The notes below the pieces were generated by a model, which was not told where the DNA came from, did no database searches, and saw only the letters and a list, made by a program, of their open reading frames with translations. From NCBI RefSeq assembly GCF_004135365.1, contig NZ_CP035492.1:558001-622000 (forward strand): a stretch of 64,000 nucleotides of DNA, given 5' to 3'. This DNA comes from Paenibacillus protaetiae (lineage in GTDB: Bacteria; Bacillota; Bacilli; Paenibacillales; Paenibacillaceae). Below are positions 8,674 through 17,408 of the stretch, one piece after another. Each line of letters starts with the position of its first letter. Position 1 is the first letter of the stretch. The translations under genes were made by a program, and so were the position numbers.

Positions 8674-10098
8674 ATGCTGTTTAATTCATTGACGTTTCTC
8701 GTTTTTTTAACGGTTGTATTTGCAGCCTATTATTTGCTTCCCCGTGCCCGGATCGTGTGGATTGGCATCGCTAATGCCGTGTTTTACGCTTATGCGGGTA
8801 CCGGATATTTTGTATTGTTTGCATCGGTTGTAACAGTGGTGTACATATTGTCCAAGGCGCTAGGCGGACGTCTTCGCAAGCCGGCTTTGGCGGCAGGCTT
8901 GACGGTTGTGCTCGGCAATTTATTTTTTTTCAAATATTCGCTGTTTGCCGTTAGCAGCCTGGAGGACGCGTTTGGCTTTTCCATGCCGGGCGGATTTGGC
9001 GAGCATTCGCTTGTGCTGCCGATCGGCATTTCCTTTTATTCGTTTCAGCTCATCGCTTATCTCGTTGACGTATATAAAGGAAAGCTGCAGTCGAGCCGAT
9101 CCTGGCTGGAGTTTTGGGTGTTTATTTCGTTTTTTGCCCATTCGGCTGCAGGGCCGATTTTGCGGGGCGGCGATTTTTTGCCGCAGCTCCGGCGCATAAA
9201 CGGGAAAACATGGAACAGCGCCCGTTTTAAGCTTGGCCTGGCTTATTTGCTGATGGGGCTGGCCAAAAAGCTGGTCATTGTGGAACTGATTGTGCCCCAC
9301 GTCAACGAATATTACAAACATGCAGGTGCGCTAAACGGGGTGGAAGCGTGGTATGCGACGTATTTGTTTGCGTTTCAGATTTATTATGATTTTTCCGCGT
9401 ACAGCGAGATGGCGGTAGGCATCGGCTATTTGCTCGGGCTGCGGCTTGACCTTAACTTTAGAACGCCGTATTTAAGCGCAAATCCGACGGAATTTTGGCG
9501 GAGATGGCATATTACGTTATCCCAATGGATCCGCGATTATATTTATATCCCGCTTGGCGGATCGCGCGTGAAGGAATGGAGAATTTATTTCAATCTGATT
9601 GCGGCGATGACGATCTCGGGGTTATGGCATGGCGCAGCCTGGACATTTATATTGTGGGGGCTGTACCACGGCCTGCTTCAAGCGGTTCACCGGTATTATG
9701 CCAAGCTGGTCAAAAAATTCGGCTGGACCCGCCTTTATTCGTCCAAGCTGTATCGAGCTGCAGCAGTGGCGCTGTTTTTTCATATGACGGTAATCGGATG
9801 GGTATTTTTCCGTGCCGGCAGCTTGGCGGATGCGCTCCATATGATCAAGCAAATGCTGCTCTTTACCGGCGTGGAGCCATCGCCGAGAGTGTGGAAGTTT
9901 GTCCTCGTTGCCGGCTGCTTTTATCTGCTTCATTTTGCAGAGCATCTAATAGTCTCCTGGTTCAAGCGGCTGTCGCTTGCATGGCAGACGGGGATCCCTT
10001 TCTGGCTCAGAGGCGCAGTATACGCGGCCGTGGCTGCAGCGCTGCTGCTGCTGCTGACGAATGGAAAAGCAAGCAGCTTTATTTACTTTCAGTTTTAA
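8674..10098 (+). CDS. MBOAT family O-acyltransferase (AlgI-like)
   Basis: Polytopic membrane acyltransferase (474 aa, about ten hydrophobic segments) expected to pass acyl groups, typically acetyl, through the membrane for O-acylation of an exopolysaccharide or wall polymer. MBOAT signatures are FWRRWHITLSQWIRDYIYIPLGGSR near residues 276-300 and the catalytic histidine H319 in SGLWHGAAWTF. It is coupled to the SGNH-like gene upstream, the same pairing as AlgI/AlgJ and DltB/DltD. There are no dltA/dltC neighbours, so D-alanylation is unlikely and O-acetylation is preferred. Confidence 0.92.
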   Translation: MLFNSLTFLVFLTVVFAAYYLLPRARIVWIGIANAVFYAYAGTGYFVLFASVVTVVYILSKALGGRLRKPALAAGLTVVLGNLFFFKYSLFAVSSLEDAFGFSMPGGFGEHSLVLPIGISFYSFQLIAYLVDVYKGKLQSSRSWLEFWVFISFFAHSAAGPILRGGDFLPQLRRINGKTWNSARFKLGLAYLLMGLAKKLVIVELIVPHVNEYYKHAGALNGVEAWYATYLFAFQIYYDFSAYSEMAVGIGYLLGLRLDLNFRTPYLSANPTEFWRRWHITLSQWIRDYIYIPLGGSRVKEWRIYFNLIAAMTISGLWHGAAWTFILWGLYHGLLQAVHRYYAKLVKKFGWTRLYSSKLYRAAAVALFFHMTVIGWVFFRAGSLADALHMIKQMLLFTGVEPSPRVWKFVLVAGCFYLLHFAEHLIVSWFKRLSLAWQTGIPFWLRGAVYAAVAAALLLLLTNGKASSFIYFQF

Positions 10099-10130
10099 AG
10101 ACGAATTTAACCGTTCGGCAACCGCAGCTT

Positions 10131-10178
10131 AAAAAGGCCGCCTCCGAGGTCATTCGATGACCCTGGAGGCGGCTTTCT
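10131..10178. terminator. Bidirectional terminator between MBOAT gene and small minus-strand gene
   Basis: GGCCGCCTCC at 10136-10145 pairs with GGAGGCGGCT near 10165-10174 across an internal GGTCAT/ATGACC stem. An A run flanks the left side and a T-rich stretch the right side, so it can end transcripts from both directions. Confidence 0.8.
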
Positions 10179-10221
10179 TGATTGTCAGCTTATATGGCCC
10201 ATTTCGCAAAGGAAAGGAATA

Positions 10222-10329
10222 TTAGTGCTCTTTATCTTCCAGTTTGATAGCGCTCATGCCGCCTTTGACTAATACGATCATGCCGCCGATAAAGCAAGCC
10301 GATAACAAAATAATTGATGCCGTTGCCAT
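10222..10329 (-). CDS. Small membrane protein of unknown function (35 aa)
   Basis: I do not recognise this gene. It encodes MATASIILLSACFIGGMIVL followed by VKGGMSAIKLEDKEH: one hydrophobic helix (about 4-21) and a short charged tail. AAGGGAGG sits eight bases before the ATG at 10329; an in-frame ATG two codons upstream is too close to that SD. It faces the MBOAT gene and shares the bidirectional terminator. A clear SD, a plausible helix and a terminator make a real small protein likely. The 265 bases upstream, shared with the prenyltransferase gene, contain no obvious RNA gene. Confidence 0.6.
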   Translation of the reverse strand: MATASIILLSACFIGGMIVLVKGGMSAIKLEDKEH

Positions 10330-10552
10330 TTGCATAACCTCCCTTACGTTCACGCTTCAGCCGTTCTTGATGATACAGCGGGAATATCTTTATCTTTATC
10401 ATACTAGACGGAGCAGGACGATTGGAAGGGGAAGAAGAGCTGAAGAATTGAAAGGTTAGTGAACTTTCGCTCATCAATTGGCAATCATTCCCCTCTTGCG
10501 CTTTCACTTCCGGTTGACGAATGGTTTCGACAAATGTTTCAATAACTAAAGA

Positions 10553-10571
10553 GATTCTCATTATCATTAGC
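10553..10571. promoter_or_regulatory. Fur-box-like site upstream of prenyltransferase gene
   Basis: Read on the minus strand, GCTAATGATAATGAGAATC matches 15 of 19 positions of the classical Fur box. It lies about 40 bases before the start at 10610, where a repressor would block transcription. An exact Spo0A-box heptamer (TTCGACA) lies nearby at 10527-10533 but may be chance. Confidence 0.4.
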
Positions 10572-10609
10572 AGACAGATTGCTTAGCAGACAGGATGGTT
10601 GGGGAGTAC

Positions 10610-11536
10610 ATGAACATTTTTCAGCAATTTAAAAAGGCGTCCCGTATGAGCGTCATTATGGTCATACTAATTCCGATCGCGCTTGGTGCTGCAGGCGCAT
10701 ATGCGTGGACCGGGGAAATCCGCTGGATTCCGCTGCTGCTGTCCTTAATTGGCGGCGGGGCTGTCCATTTGTTTTCCAATATGATCAACGATTTATGGGA
10801 TTTTAAAAATGGCGCCGACGGTGCGGCCAAAGAAACGGAAGGCGCGATATCAACCAATTCCGGTTATTTGACGAACGGCGTCTGGTCCTACCGCCAATTT
10901 GCCGCAGTAACGTGGACGTTGTTTGGCATAGCCGCCGTCTGCGGCATTGCGCTTGTTTTTATGAGCGGTCCTCTTGTGTGGCTGTTCGCCGGGCTTGGAG
11001 CGCTAATTGCTTATTTTTATGTCGCTCCGCCGCTGAAGCTGGGGTATAGAGGCAAAGGCTACAGCGAGATCGCTATTTTGATAGCTTTCGGTTTTTTACC
11101 GGTTGCAGGCTCCTATTATGTGCAAACTTCCGAGATCGACTACCGGGCCGTATTGTTGTCATTGCCGATAGGTCTGCTTACAACCCTTATCTTGTTTAAC
11201 CATCATTTCCTCCATTGGAAAGCCGACCGGGCTGCCGGCAAGCGGACGCTTGTCGTAGTATGGGGTGAGCGCAGGGCGCTTCAGTTTTCACGGCTGCTGC
11301 TCCTTATCGCTTATATCTGCCTGATCGTATGTGTGCTGGCCGGAGCGCTGCCGCTCTATGCGCTGCTTGGCTTGCTCATGATCATTCCGATCTATGCCGT
11401 CTATAACAAGCTTGGCGCTACGAATGAATCGGTTAAATATTTGCCGCTTATGGGGGCAGCGGTCAAGTCTTCTACACGCTGCGGGCTGCTGATGGTTGCG
11501 GCGCTGTTGGTCCAAGGCTTAACGGAATGGCTGTAA
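10610..11536 (+). CDS. UbiA-family prenyltransferase (MenA-like)
   Basis: Membrane enzyme (308 aa, about eight helices) that attaches a polyprenyl chain to an aromatic acceptor. In this family the best-known member is MenA, which prenylates 1,4-dihydroxy-2-naphthoate for menaquinone. The first Asp-rich metal/diphosphate motif is NDLWDFKNGAD; the second is the DRAAGKRT region. Start choice is uncertain: ATG 10610 has GGGGAG three bases upstream, and ATG 10595 is also in frame. It stands alone, away from other men genes, so another aromatic acceptor is possible. A Fur-like site precedes it. Confidence 0.82.
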   Translation: MNIFQQFKKASRMSVIMVILIPIALGAAGAYAWTGEIRWIPLLLSLIGGGAVHLFSNMINDLWDFKNGADGAAKETEGAISTNSGYLTNGVWSYRQFAAVTWTLFGIAAVCGIALVFMSGPLVWLFAGLGALIAYFYVAPPLKLGYRGKGYSEIAILIAFGFLPVAGSYYVQTSEIDYRAVLLSLPIGLLTTLILFNHHFLHWKADRAAGKRTLVVVWGERRALQFSRLLLLIAYICLIVCVLAGALPLYALLGLLMIIPIYAVYNKLGATNESVKYLPLMGAAVKSSTRCGLLMVAALLVQGLTEWL

Positions 11537-11596
11537 CGTTTATGGAATGGCTGTACACTAACTGCAAATTACGTTTACAAAGGAGCAGCAGACATC

Positions 11597-12334
11597 ATGG
11601 ATAACAACGAACAACAATTTGTGCTGGGCGATTTCCACTCGATTTTGGAAGAAGGAAAAGTATGGAAGATAGGCGGCTTTCCGCTGCCGGACGGATCGTT
11701 CTGGGAATACCGCGAGCCGGAAGCGGTTGTCATTGTCCGCAACGGTATTTTGTATGTGCGCGCGAAGCTGAGCAAGCAAAACAATCACGTGCAAATTTTG
11801 GACAATGCCAAACATATGTATTTCTCCAATGAGCCGGTGAAGGTGCCGGAGAACGGCGAAATCAGCTTTGAGCTGCAGATGAGGGCACGGACGCAAGGTA
11901 CCGCTCCGGGAGATTTGTACGACGGTTTTGTTTCGCTCAACCTGCTTGATTTTACGACCGGCGCAGCGCTTGATTTTTTTGTGAGCAATGACAAATATGC
12001 CAGCGTATATGCCATTCTGCCGTTCCCGGGCGTACAAGTGCCGGATACGGGCAAAACGAAATATTTTTGTGTCTTTAAAGAAGAAACGGATTTTGAAGCG
12101 GGCGAATTTAATACGTACAAAATTACGTACAGCCAGGCGGAGGACGAAGCCGTCTTTTATTTGAACGGCCGCGAAGTGCGCCGCGAGAAAAATATCCCGA
12201 TGAAGTTTAATGAGTTCTACGTCTGCCTAGGCATTATGACGGAAAAAGATTTGTCGCCGTCAGGCAGCGTATCTGTGCACGGACAAACGGTTATCGCCGA
12301 GTATTCCCCGGTGACCGTGGAAATTAAAGCGTAA
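11597..12334 (+). CDS. Conserved protein of unknown function, possibly DUF6081 family
   Basis: 245-aa soluble protein with no signal peptide or membrane segment. The alternating aromatic/beta-rich composition (GSFWEYREPEAVVIVRNGIL, YGGF-like DLYDGFVSLNLLDF, FNTYKITYSQAEDEAVFYLN) suggests a beta-sandwich, perhaps concanavalin-like. I think it belongs to the DUF6081 group, but this is from memory and unverified. SD AAAGGAGC precedes the ATG. It follows the prenyltransferase by 60 bases with no terminator between, so the two may be co-transcribed. No catalytic residues can be named. Confidence 0.7.
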   Translation: MDNNEQQFVLGDFHSILEEGKVWKIGGFPLPDGSFWEYREPEAVVIVRNGILYVRAKLSKQNNHVQILDNAKHMYFSNEPVKVPENGEISFELQMRARTQGTAPGDLYDGFVSLNLLDFTTGAALDFFVSNDKYASVYAILPFPGVQVPDTGKTKYFCVFKEETDFEAGEFNTYKITYSQAEDEAVFYLNGREVRREKNIPMKFNEFYVCLGIMTEKDLSPSGSVSVHGQTVIAEYSPVTVEIKA

Positions 12335-12399
12335 TGTAATCGGCATCCCGGAAGCCGGTTTCTCAAAAATAACCGATTCCTCCTAACAGCAGGTCCTGC

Positions 12400-12438
12400 A
12401 ACCGGCCCAAGCTCCAACAGCTTGGGCCGGTTTTTTGT
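12400..12438 (+). terminator. Rho-independent terminator
   Basis: Perfect 14-bp stem AACCGGCCCAAGCT (12400-12413) with 12419-12432, CCAAC loop, then a T run. Ends the unit with the unknown protein. Confidence 0.92.
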
Positions 12439-12566
12439 GTATATTTTGCCGCACAAGCTCATAAGTATCTCTAGGCCAAATAAGACTGACATCCCCGGGA
12501 AGGTAGATGTGATGTTAACGCCCGGGAGACAGGAACAACAATAAGGAAAAGGAGGATTGCTGCACA

Positions 12567-13927
12567 ATGAAAGAAAACAACCTCATTCACGCGATTGAAA
12601 CGAACTGGGTCAGCTTGCTCATCTCCATTGTTGTCATTGGTGTTTTGTTTTACTTGGGCAGAAGGCGTCTCGGATTTGGTTACCGGGTGCTTATTGCATT
12701 AGGCCTTGGCATTGTAGTGGGCGTCATTCTGAATCAGTCCGATCTGGATGCAACAAGCATCGGAACGCTTGGAACGATTTATGTTAATTTGATCAAAATG
12801 CTGGTCATGCCGCTTGTCGCCGTATTGGTCATCTCCAGCATTACGTCGATTTCCAGCCTCGGGCAGCTCCGCGCCGTCGGTTCCAAGACAATTGCTTTAT
12901 TTCTGGTGACGACCGGCATTGCGGCGTTAATCGGGCTGATTGTTGCGCTTATTATCCATCCCGGACATAACTTCAGCCAGACTGCTGCAGACGGCTTTCA
13001 GGCTCGTGAAATACCAACCTTCTCGCAAGTCATCCTCGACCTCGTCCCCTCTAACCCGATAGGCGATATGGCTGGGGCAAGGTGGTGCCCGTACTTATTT
13101 TTGCGATCTTTGTGGCTGTCGCGATTGTTCATCTGGGCGGCAAAAAGCCGGAAGCGGTGGAGCCGGTCAAACGGCTGATCGACTCCTTGACGCAGGTCAT
13201 GCATCAGGTTACAAAATATATTATCCGATTGACGCCCTACGGCGTATATGCGCTGATCGGATCAATGGCGTCCCGCTACGGCTTTGACACGCTTAAGCCG
13301 TTAATCGCCCTTATTATATGTACGTACGTGGCGTTGATTCTTCATTTTGTGCTTACGTTTGGCGGTCTTGTCACCTTCGGGGCGAAAGTGAACCCGCTGA
13401 AATTTTTGCGTAAGGCTTATCCGACGATTGCTGTGGCGTTTACAACCAGAAGCAGCTACGCGACGCTGCCGGTTAACCTGGAAGTGCTGACGAAACGGTT
13501 GCGCGTATCGCCGCGTATTGCAAGTTTTGTCGCGCCGCTCGGCGCAACGATGAATATGAACGGCTGCGGCGGGGTATGGCCGGCGGTCGTGGCGATTTTT
13601 GTAGCCAACGTATACGGCATTGACCTTAGCTTCTCGCAATATGTGCTCATTGTTGTAGTCAGCATGTTCTCGTCGATAGGCGTAGCCGGCGTTCCTGGGC
13701 CGGCGTCGATCTCGACAACCGTTGTATTAACCGCGCTGGGCTTGCCGCTTGAAGGACTGGGGCTGGTGCTGGCGATTGATGCAATCGTCGACATGGGCCG
13801 CACGGCCGTCAACGCAACCGGGACGACGGTCTCCACGCTGCTGGTCGCCGTATCGGAAAAAGAATTCGACCGCGAGGCGTTCGACCGCAACGAGGAAGAC
13901 CCGCTTGAGCTGAACCCTGCTTCTTAA
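12567..13927 (+). pseudogene. Dicarboxylate/amino acid:cation symporter (DAACS/GltP family), frameshifted
   Basis: Membrane symporter for dicarboxylates or glutamate/aspartate driven by Na+ or H+. The first frame (12567-13178) covers the N-terminal helices; the second (to 13927) covers the rest, including the NMNGCGG loop and the helical hairpin region near GVPGPASISTTVV. The break is at the G run 13074-13077. One extra G there gives ...SNPIGDMAGGKVVPVLIF and a continuous protein of 453 aa, a normal length. SD AAGGAGG precedes the start. The gene is dispensable in most bacteria, so a real mutation cannot be excluded, but six similar lesions in this window point to sequence error. Confidence 0.85.
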
Positions 13928-13968
13928 CCGGCTGGCTGGCCAGCTGGCATCTATACAATAATGAGATG

Positions 13969-13996
13969 GAGCTGCCCGGAGCCGGGCAGCTCTGTT
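13969..13996 (+). terminator. Terminator-like hairpin after symporter
   Basis: Perfect 10-bp stem GAGCTGCCCG (13969-13978) with 13983-13992, GAGC loop, followed only by TGTTGT, so the T run is weak. Confidence 0.55.
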
Positions 13997-14114
13997 GTCG
14001 TTAGGCTCAAACCCGATGTCATTCGAAAAAAATAGCCGCCGGGTCTAAAAACAGGTACAATAAAATCCGATAATAATAGGAAATGATTTCAATTAGACCT
14101 CATGGGAGGGCATC

Positions 14115-14828
14115 ATGAATATTGATCCTCGAATCATAAGCAATATGCTTAAGCTGCAGCTGACGCCGGGCCTTAATTTGACTTCTTCGTCATCCGCCAG
14201 TGCGCTGGGTACGGAAACGGATGATAACGGAACTTCAATATTTGATATGCTTTTGTCGCAATATATGAATGCTGGGGCAAGCCCGTCGAGTATCGGGGCG
14301 CTCGATTTCGGAGAGGATAACTCTGCTGCCGGCGCCGGTTCAGCCGGTTCTTGGCCCGGCTTGCAGGGACTGAGCGATTTAAGCGGTTTGGGTGACTTGA
14401 GCGGATTAGGCGATTTAGCCGGGGCTGGAACGGATTACGACAGCCTCATCACGAACGCCGCCGCCAAATACGGCGTAGATCCGCAGCTGATCCGATCAGT
14501 GATCCAGACGGAATCCGGTTTTCGGCCGGACGCAGTTTCATCGGTTGGCGCAAAAGGGCTGATGCAGCTGATGGATTCAACTGCCCGTACGCTTGGCGTT
14601 ACGAACTCGTTTGACCCGGCCCAAAACATTAACGGCGGCACTCGTTATTTGTCCTATTTGCTGCGCAAATATAACGGCAACGACCAGGTCGCGGTAGCTG
14701 CTTATAATGCCGGTCCCGGGACCATTGACCGTCTCGGCATACAGACCAATGAGGAACTGCAGCAAAAACTAAGCCATTTGCCCGAAGAAACACGCAACTA
14801 TGTGGCAAAGGTATTAAATGTGCGGTAG
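14115..14828 (+). CDS. Lytic transglycosylase, SLT domain
   Basis: Peptidoglycan-cleaving enzyme (237 aa) with a C-terminal Slt/GEWL-like domain at about 110-230. The catalytic glutamate is E133 in VIQTESGF; GLMQLMDSTA and AVAAYNAGPG are the other family signatures. The N-terminal third is Gly/Ser/Asp-rich, with a short repeated LSGLGDL pattern. No classical signal peptide is visible, as in YjbJ-type Bacillus homologues, so export or localisation is unclear. SD GGGAGG precedes the ATG. It is followed by its own terminator. Confidence 0.9.
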   Translation: MNIDPRIISNMLKLQLTPGLNLTSSSSASALGTETDDNGTSIFDMLLSQYMNAGASPSSIGALDFGEDNSAAGAGSAGSWPGLQGLSDLSGLGDLSGLGDLAGAGTDYDSLITNAAAKYGVDPQLIRSVIQTESGFRPDAVSSVGAKGLMQLMDSTARTLGVTNSFDPAQNINGGTRYLSYLLRKYNGNDQVAVAAYNAGPGTIDRLGIQTNEELQQKLSHLPEETRNYVAKVLNVR

Positions 14829-14868
14829 ACTGGTTAAGGCAGTCTTCGTATTATAAAATGAGGTTATG

Positions 14869-14901
14869 AAAAGACTCCGGTATGGAGTTTTTTCATTTTT
14901 T
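14869..14901 (+). terminator. Terminator after lytic transglycosylase
   Basis: AAAAGACTCC (14869-14878), five-base loop, GGAGTTTTTT (14884-14893), then more T. It overlaps an upstream ATG (14866) that is in frame with the cysteine desulfurase, which argues against that ATG as its start. Confidence 0.8.
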
Positions 14902-14922
14902 AGGGAAGGTGTTTTGATAAAC

Positions 14923-16086
14923 ATGCTATATTTTGACCATTGCGCTTCAACACCTCCGTATGATGAAGTGATTCAGACACTGGCAGAGGTGATGAAGGCG
15001 CATTACGCCAATCCGTCGTCCATTCATGGCGCCGGCTTGCAGGCTGATAAGCTGGTGGAACGGTCAAGAACCGTTCTTGCTGGCGCAACGGGAACGAAGC
15101 CGGAAGAATGGCTGTTCACTTCGGGAGGAACGGAAAGCAATAACCTCGCTGTGAAGGGAGCGGCAAAATTTTACCGCAGCCGGGGCAATCATATTATTAC
15201 GACCGCTATTGAGCATGCTTCGGTCTATGATGCGTACAAGCAGCTGGAAGCGGAAGGCTTCCGGGTTACGTATTTGCCGGTCAATGTGACCGGCCATGTC
15301 GACCCGGGCGAGCTTCAGAAACAGTTGTCCGACGATACGATTCTGGTTAGCGTAATGCATGTGAACAACGAAACCGGCTCGGTACAGCCGATTGCCGAAA
15401 TCGGCAGGCTGCTGAAAGACCGGCCGAAGACGCTGTTCCATGTAGATGCGGTGCAAAGCATCGGCAAGCTGCCTGTAGATATAAAAGGCTGGGGAATCGA
15501 TCTGCTGACCGGTTCGGCCCATAAGCTGCGCGGCCCGAAAGGGGTCGGCTTCTTGTATGTGCGCGAAGGGTTGCGGCTGCAGCCGCTGCAGTCGGGCGGC
15601 TCACAGGAGCACGCGCTGCGGGCCGGCACGCAAAATGTGCCAGCCATCGTTGCGGCGGCCAAAGCGTTCCGGATGACGATGTCATCCGCAGAGGAGCGGG
15701 CGGAAGCAATGTATGCGCTGCGCAGCCAGCTGATTAAGGCGATTGAGTCTATTCCCGAGCTGAAGCTGAATGGCTCTGCCGACGCGATGGCGGCCGGCGC
15801 GCCGATGGCTCCGCATATCGTGAATGTGTCCTACCCGGGGATGAAACCGGAAGTGATGGTCCATATGCTGGAGGAGGCCGGCATTATTGCCAGCACCAAG
15901 TCCGCATGCTCCTCGAAGGATGACAAGCCAAGCCGCGTGCTGCTTGCCATGGGCTTAGAACGGGCGCAGGCATCTGGCGGCATTCGGATCAGCTTTGGAG
16001 ACGAGCATACACCGCAAGACATCAAGAAGCTGGAAGACGGCCTAAGAGCCGTCGTGAGGCGGCTGAAGCCGCTGGAGAGGGGTTAA
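14923..16086 (+). CDS. Cysteine desulfurase (NifS/IscS-like), sulfur donor for ThiI
   Basis: PLP enzyme (387 aa) that takes sulfur from cysteine as a protein persulfide. The PLP lysine is K201 in TGSAHKLRGPKG and the active-site cysteine is C329 in KSACSSKDD. HVDAVQS carries the PLP-contacting Asp. thiI follows after 10 bases, the same pairing as nifZ-thiI in Bacillus, so its main job is probably sulfur supply for 4-thiouridine in tRNA. Start 14923 (MLYFDHCASTPP) was chosen because that is the family N-terminus and the longer frame from 14866 crosses a terminator. AAGGTG is a rather distant SD. Confidence 0.92.
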   Translation: MLYFDHCASTPPYDEVIQTLAEVMKAHYANPSSIHGAGLQADKLVERSRTVLAGATGTKPEEWLFTSGGTESNNLAVKGAAKFYRSRGNHIITTAIEHASVYDAYKQLEAEGFRVTYLPVNVTGHVDPGELQKQLSDDTILVSVMHVNNETGSVQPIAEIGRLLKDRPKTLFHVDAVQSIGKLPVDIKGWGIDLLTGSAHKLRGPKGVGFLYVREGLRLQPLQSGGSQEHALRAGTQNVPAIVAAAKAFRMTMSSAEERAEAMYALRSQLIKAIESIPELKLNGSADAMAAGAPMAPHIVNVSYPGMKPEVMVHMLEEAGIIASTKSACSSKDDKPSRVLLAMGLERAQASGGIRISFGDEHTPQDIKKLEDGLRAVVRRLKPLERG

Positions 16087-16096
16087 GAAAGCGAAG

Positions 16097-17326
16097 ATGC
16101 GTTATGAAAGAATACTTGTCCGTTACGGCGATTTAACGTTAAAAGGAAGAAACCGCGGCCGTTTCGAACGGCAGATGGAGCAGCAGATCAAGCGGGCGCT
16201 GGCGCCGTTTACAGCGCTGACCTATACGAAAATTTACGGCCGGCTGTACATCCACCTTCACGAACAGGCCTACGAGCCTGTAGCGGAAAGGCTGAAGGAT
16301 GTATTCGGCATTATTTCGTTCAGCCCGGTGCTTGCGGCGAAACCGGAGCTGGAAGCGATCCGGGAGAAGGCGCTGGCGCTTATGCAGGAAGCGGTGAAGC
16401 AGCCGTCCACCTTTAAAGTATCGGCAAGAAGAACATGGAAGCCGTTTCCTCACGGCTCGCAGGAAATGAATCATCTGGTCGGTTCCCATGTGCTGCGGGC
16501 AATACCGGATTTGACGGTGGATGTGCGCAACCCCGATGTGCAGCTGAATATCGACATTCAGCAGGAAGCTGCTTATTTGTACAATGTCACTGTACCGGGC
16601 GCAGGAGGTTTTCCGTTTGGTACGAACGGCAAAGCGCTCTTGCTGCTGTCGGGTGGAATCGACAGTCCTGTAGCGGGCTATATGGGCCTTCGAAAAGGCC
16701 TTGAGCTGGAAGCGGTCCATTTTCACAGCTATCCGTTTACAAGCCAGCAGGCGAAAGATAAAGTGATCGAGCTGGCGAAGCGGCTTTCGTATTATGCTGG
16801 CGCGCCGTTTAAGCTGCATATGGTGTCGTTTACGGAAATGCAGACGGTGCTGGCGCAGCAAAAGCAGGACAATCTGATCATTACGATGATGCGCCGGGCG
16901 ATGCTTCGGATTACGGAGCAGCTGGCCGGCAAATATAAAGCGGGCGGCATTGTAACCGGCGAAAGCCTCGGCCAAGTGGCCAGCCAGACGCTGGGCAGCA
17001 TGAATGTGATCGGCAAAGCGTGCACGCTGCCGCTCATCAAGCCGCTCATTATGATGGACAAAAATGAAATTATTCATATCGCAGAGCAGATCGGCACATT
17101 TGAAACGTCGATTTTGCCTTATGAAGATTGCTGTACGCTGTTTTTGCCAAAGTCGCCCAGCACGAATCCGAATTTGGGCGTTGTCGAGAAGGTGGAAGCT
17201 TCCATCGAAAATTACGATCAGCTTCTTGCAGACGCTGTTGCTTCTACCGATACGATTGTGCTGACGCCGGACGAGCCTTTAAACGCTCCGGCAGGGGAAT
17301 CTTCCCCGGAGGACGACTGGTTCTGA
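16097..17326 (+). CDS. thiI: tRNA uracil 4-sulfurtransferase ThiI
   Basis: Cytosolic enzyme (409 aa) that makes 4-thiouridine at tRNA position 8. Ferredoxin-like and THUMP domains cover about 1-170. The PP-loop adenylation motif LLSGGIDSPVAGYM is near residue 185. The C-terminus lacks the rhodanese domain of the E. coli protein, as in other Firmicutes, so sulfur must come directly from the upstream desulfurase. Gene spacing (10 bases) supports co-expression. Confidence 0.96.
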   Translation: MRYERILVRYGDLTLKGRNRGRFERQMEQQIKRALAPFTALTYTKIYGRLYIHLHEQAYEPVAERLKDVFGIISFSPVLAAKPELEAIREKALALMQEAVKQPSTFKVSARRTWKPFPHGSQEMNHLVGSHVLRAIPDLTVDVRNPDVQLNIDIQQEAAYLYNVTVPGAGGFPFGTNGKALLLLSGGIDSPVAGYMGLRKGLELEAVHFHSYPFTSQQAKDKVIELAKRLSYYAGAPFKLHMVSFTEMQTVLAQQKQDNLIITMMRRAMLRITEQLAGKYKAGGIVTGESLGQVASQTLGSMNVIGKACTLPLIKPLIMMDKNEIIHIAEQIGTFETSILPYEDCCTLFLPKSPSTNPNLGVVEKVEASIENYDQLLADAVASTDTIVLTPDEPLNAPAGESSPEDDWF

Positions 17327-17365
17327 CCCGGCCTTGCCGTTCTTAGGAGTTAGGCCATCTACACA

Positions 17366-17408
17366 CAAAAAAGCAGGGAACCCGCTAGTGGGATTCTCTG
17401 CTTTTTTG
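17366..17408. terminator. Bidirectional terminator between thiI and terC
   Basis: AAAAAAGCAGGGAACCC pairs with GGGATTCTCTGCTTTTTT around a CGCTAGT loop. An A run on the left and a T run on the right serve both convergent genes. The terC stop codon (17385-17387) lies inside the hairpin. Confidence 0.9.

Noticed and set aside
14866-14922. Upstream start of the cysteine desulfurase at ATG 14866
   Set aside because: It would place a factor-independent terminator inside the coding region and add residues not found in the family.
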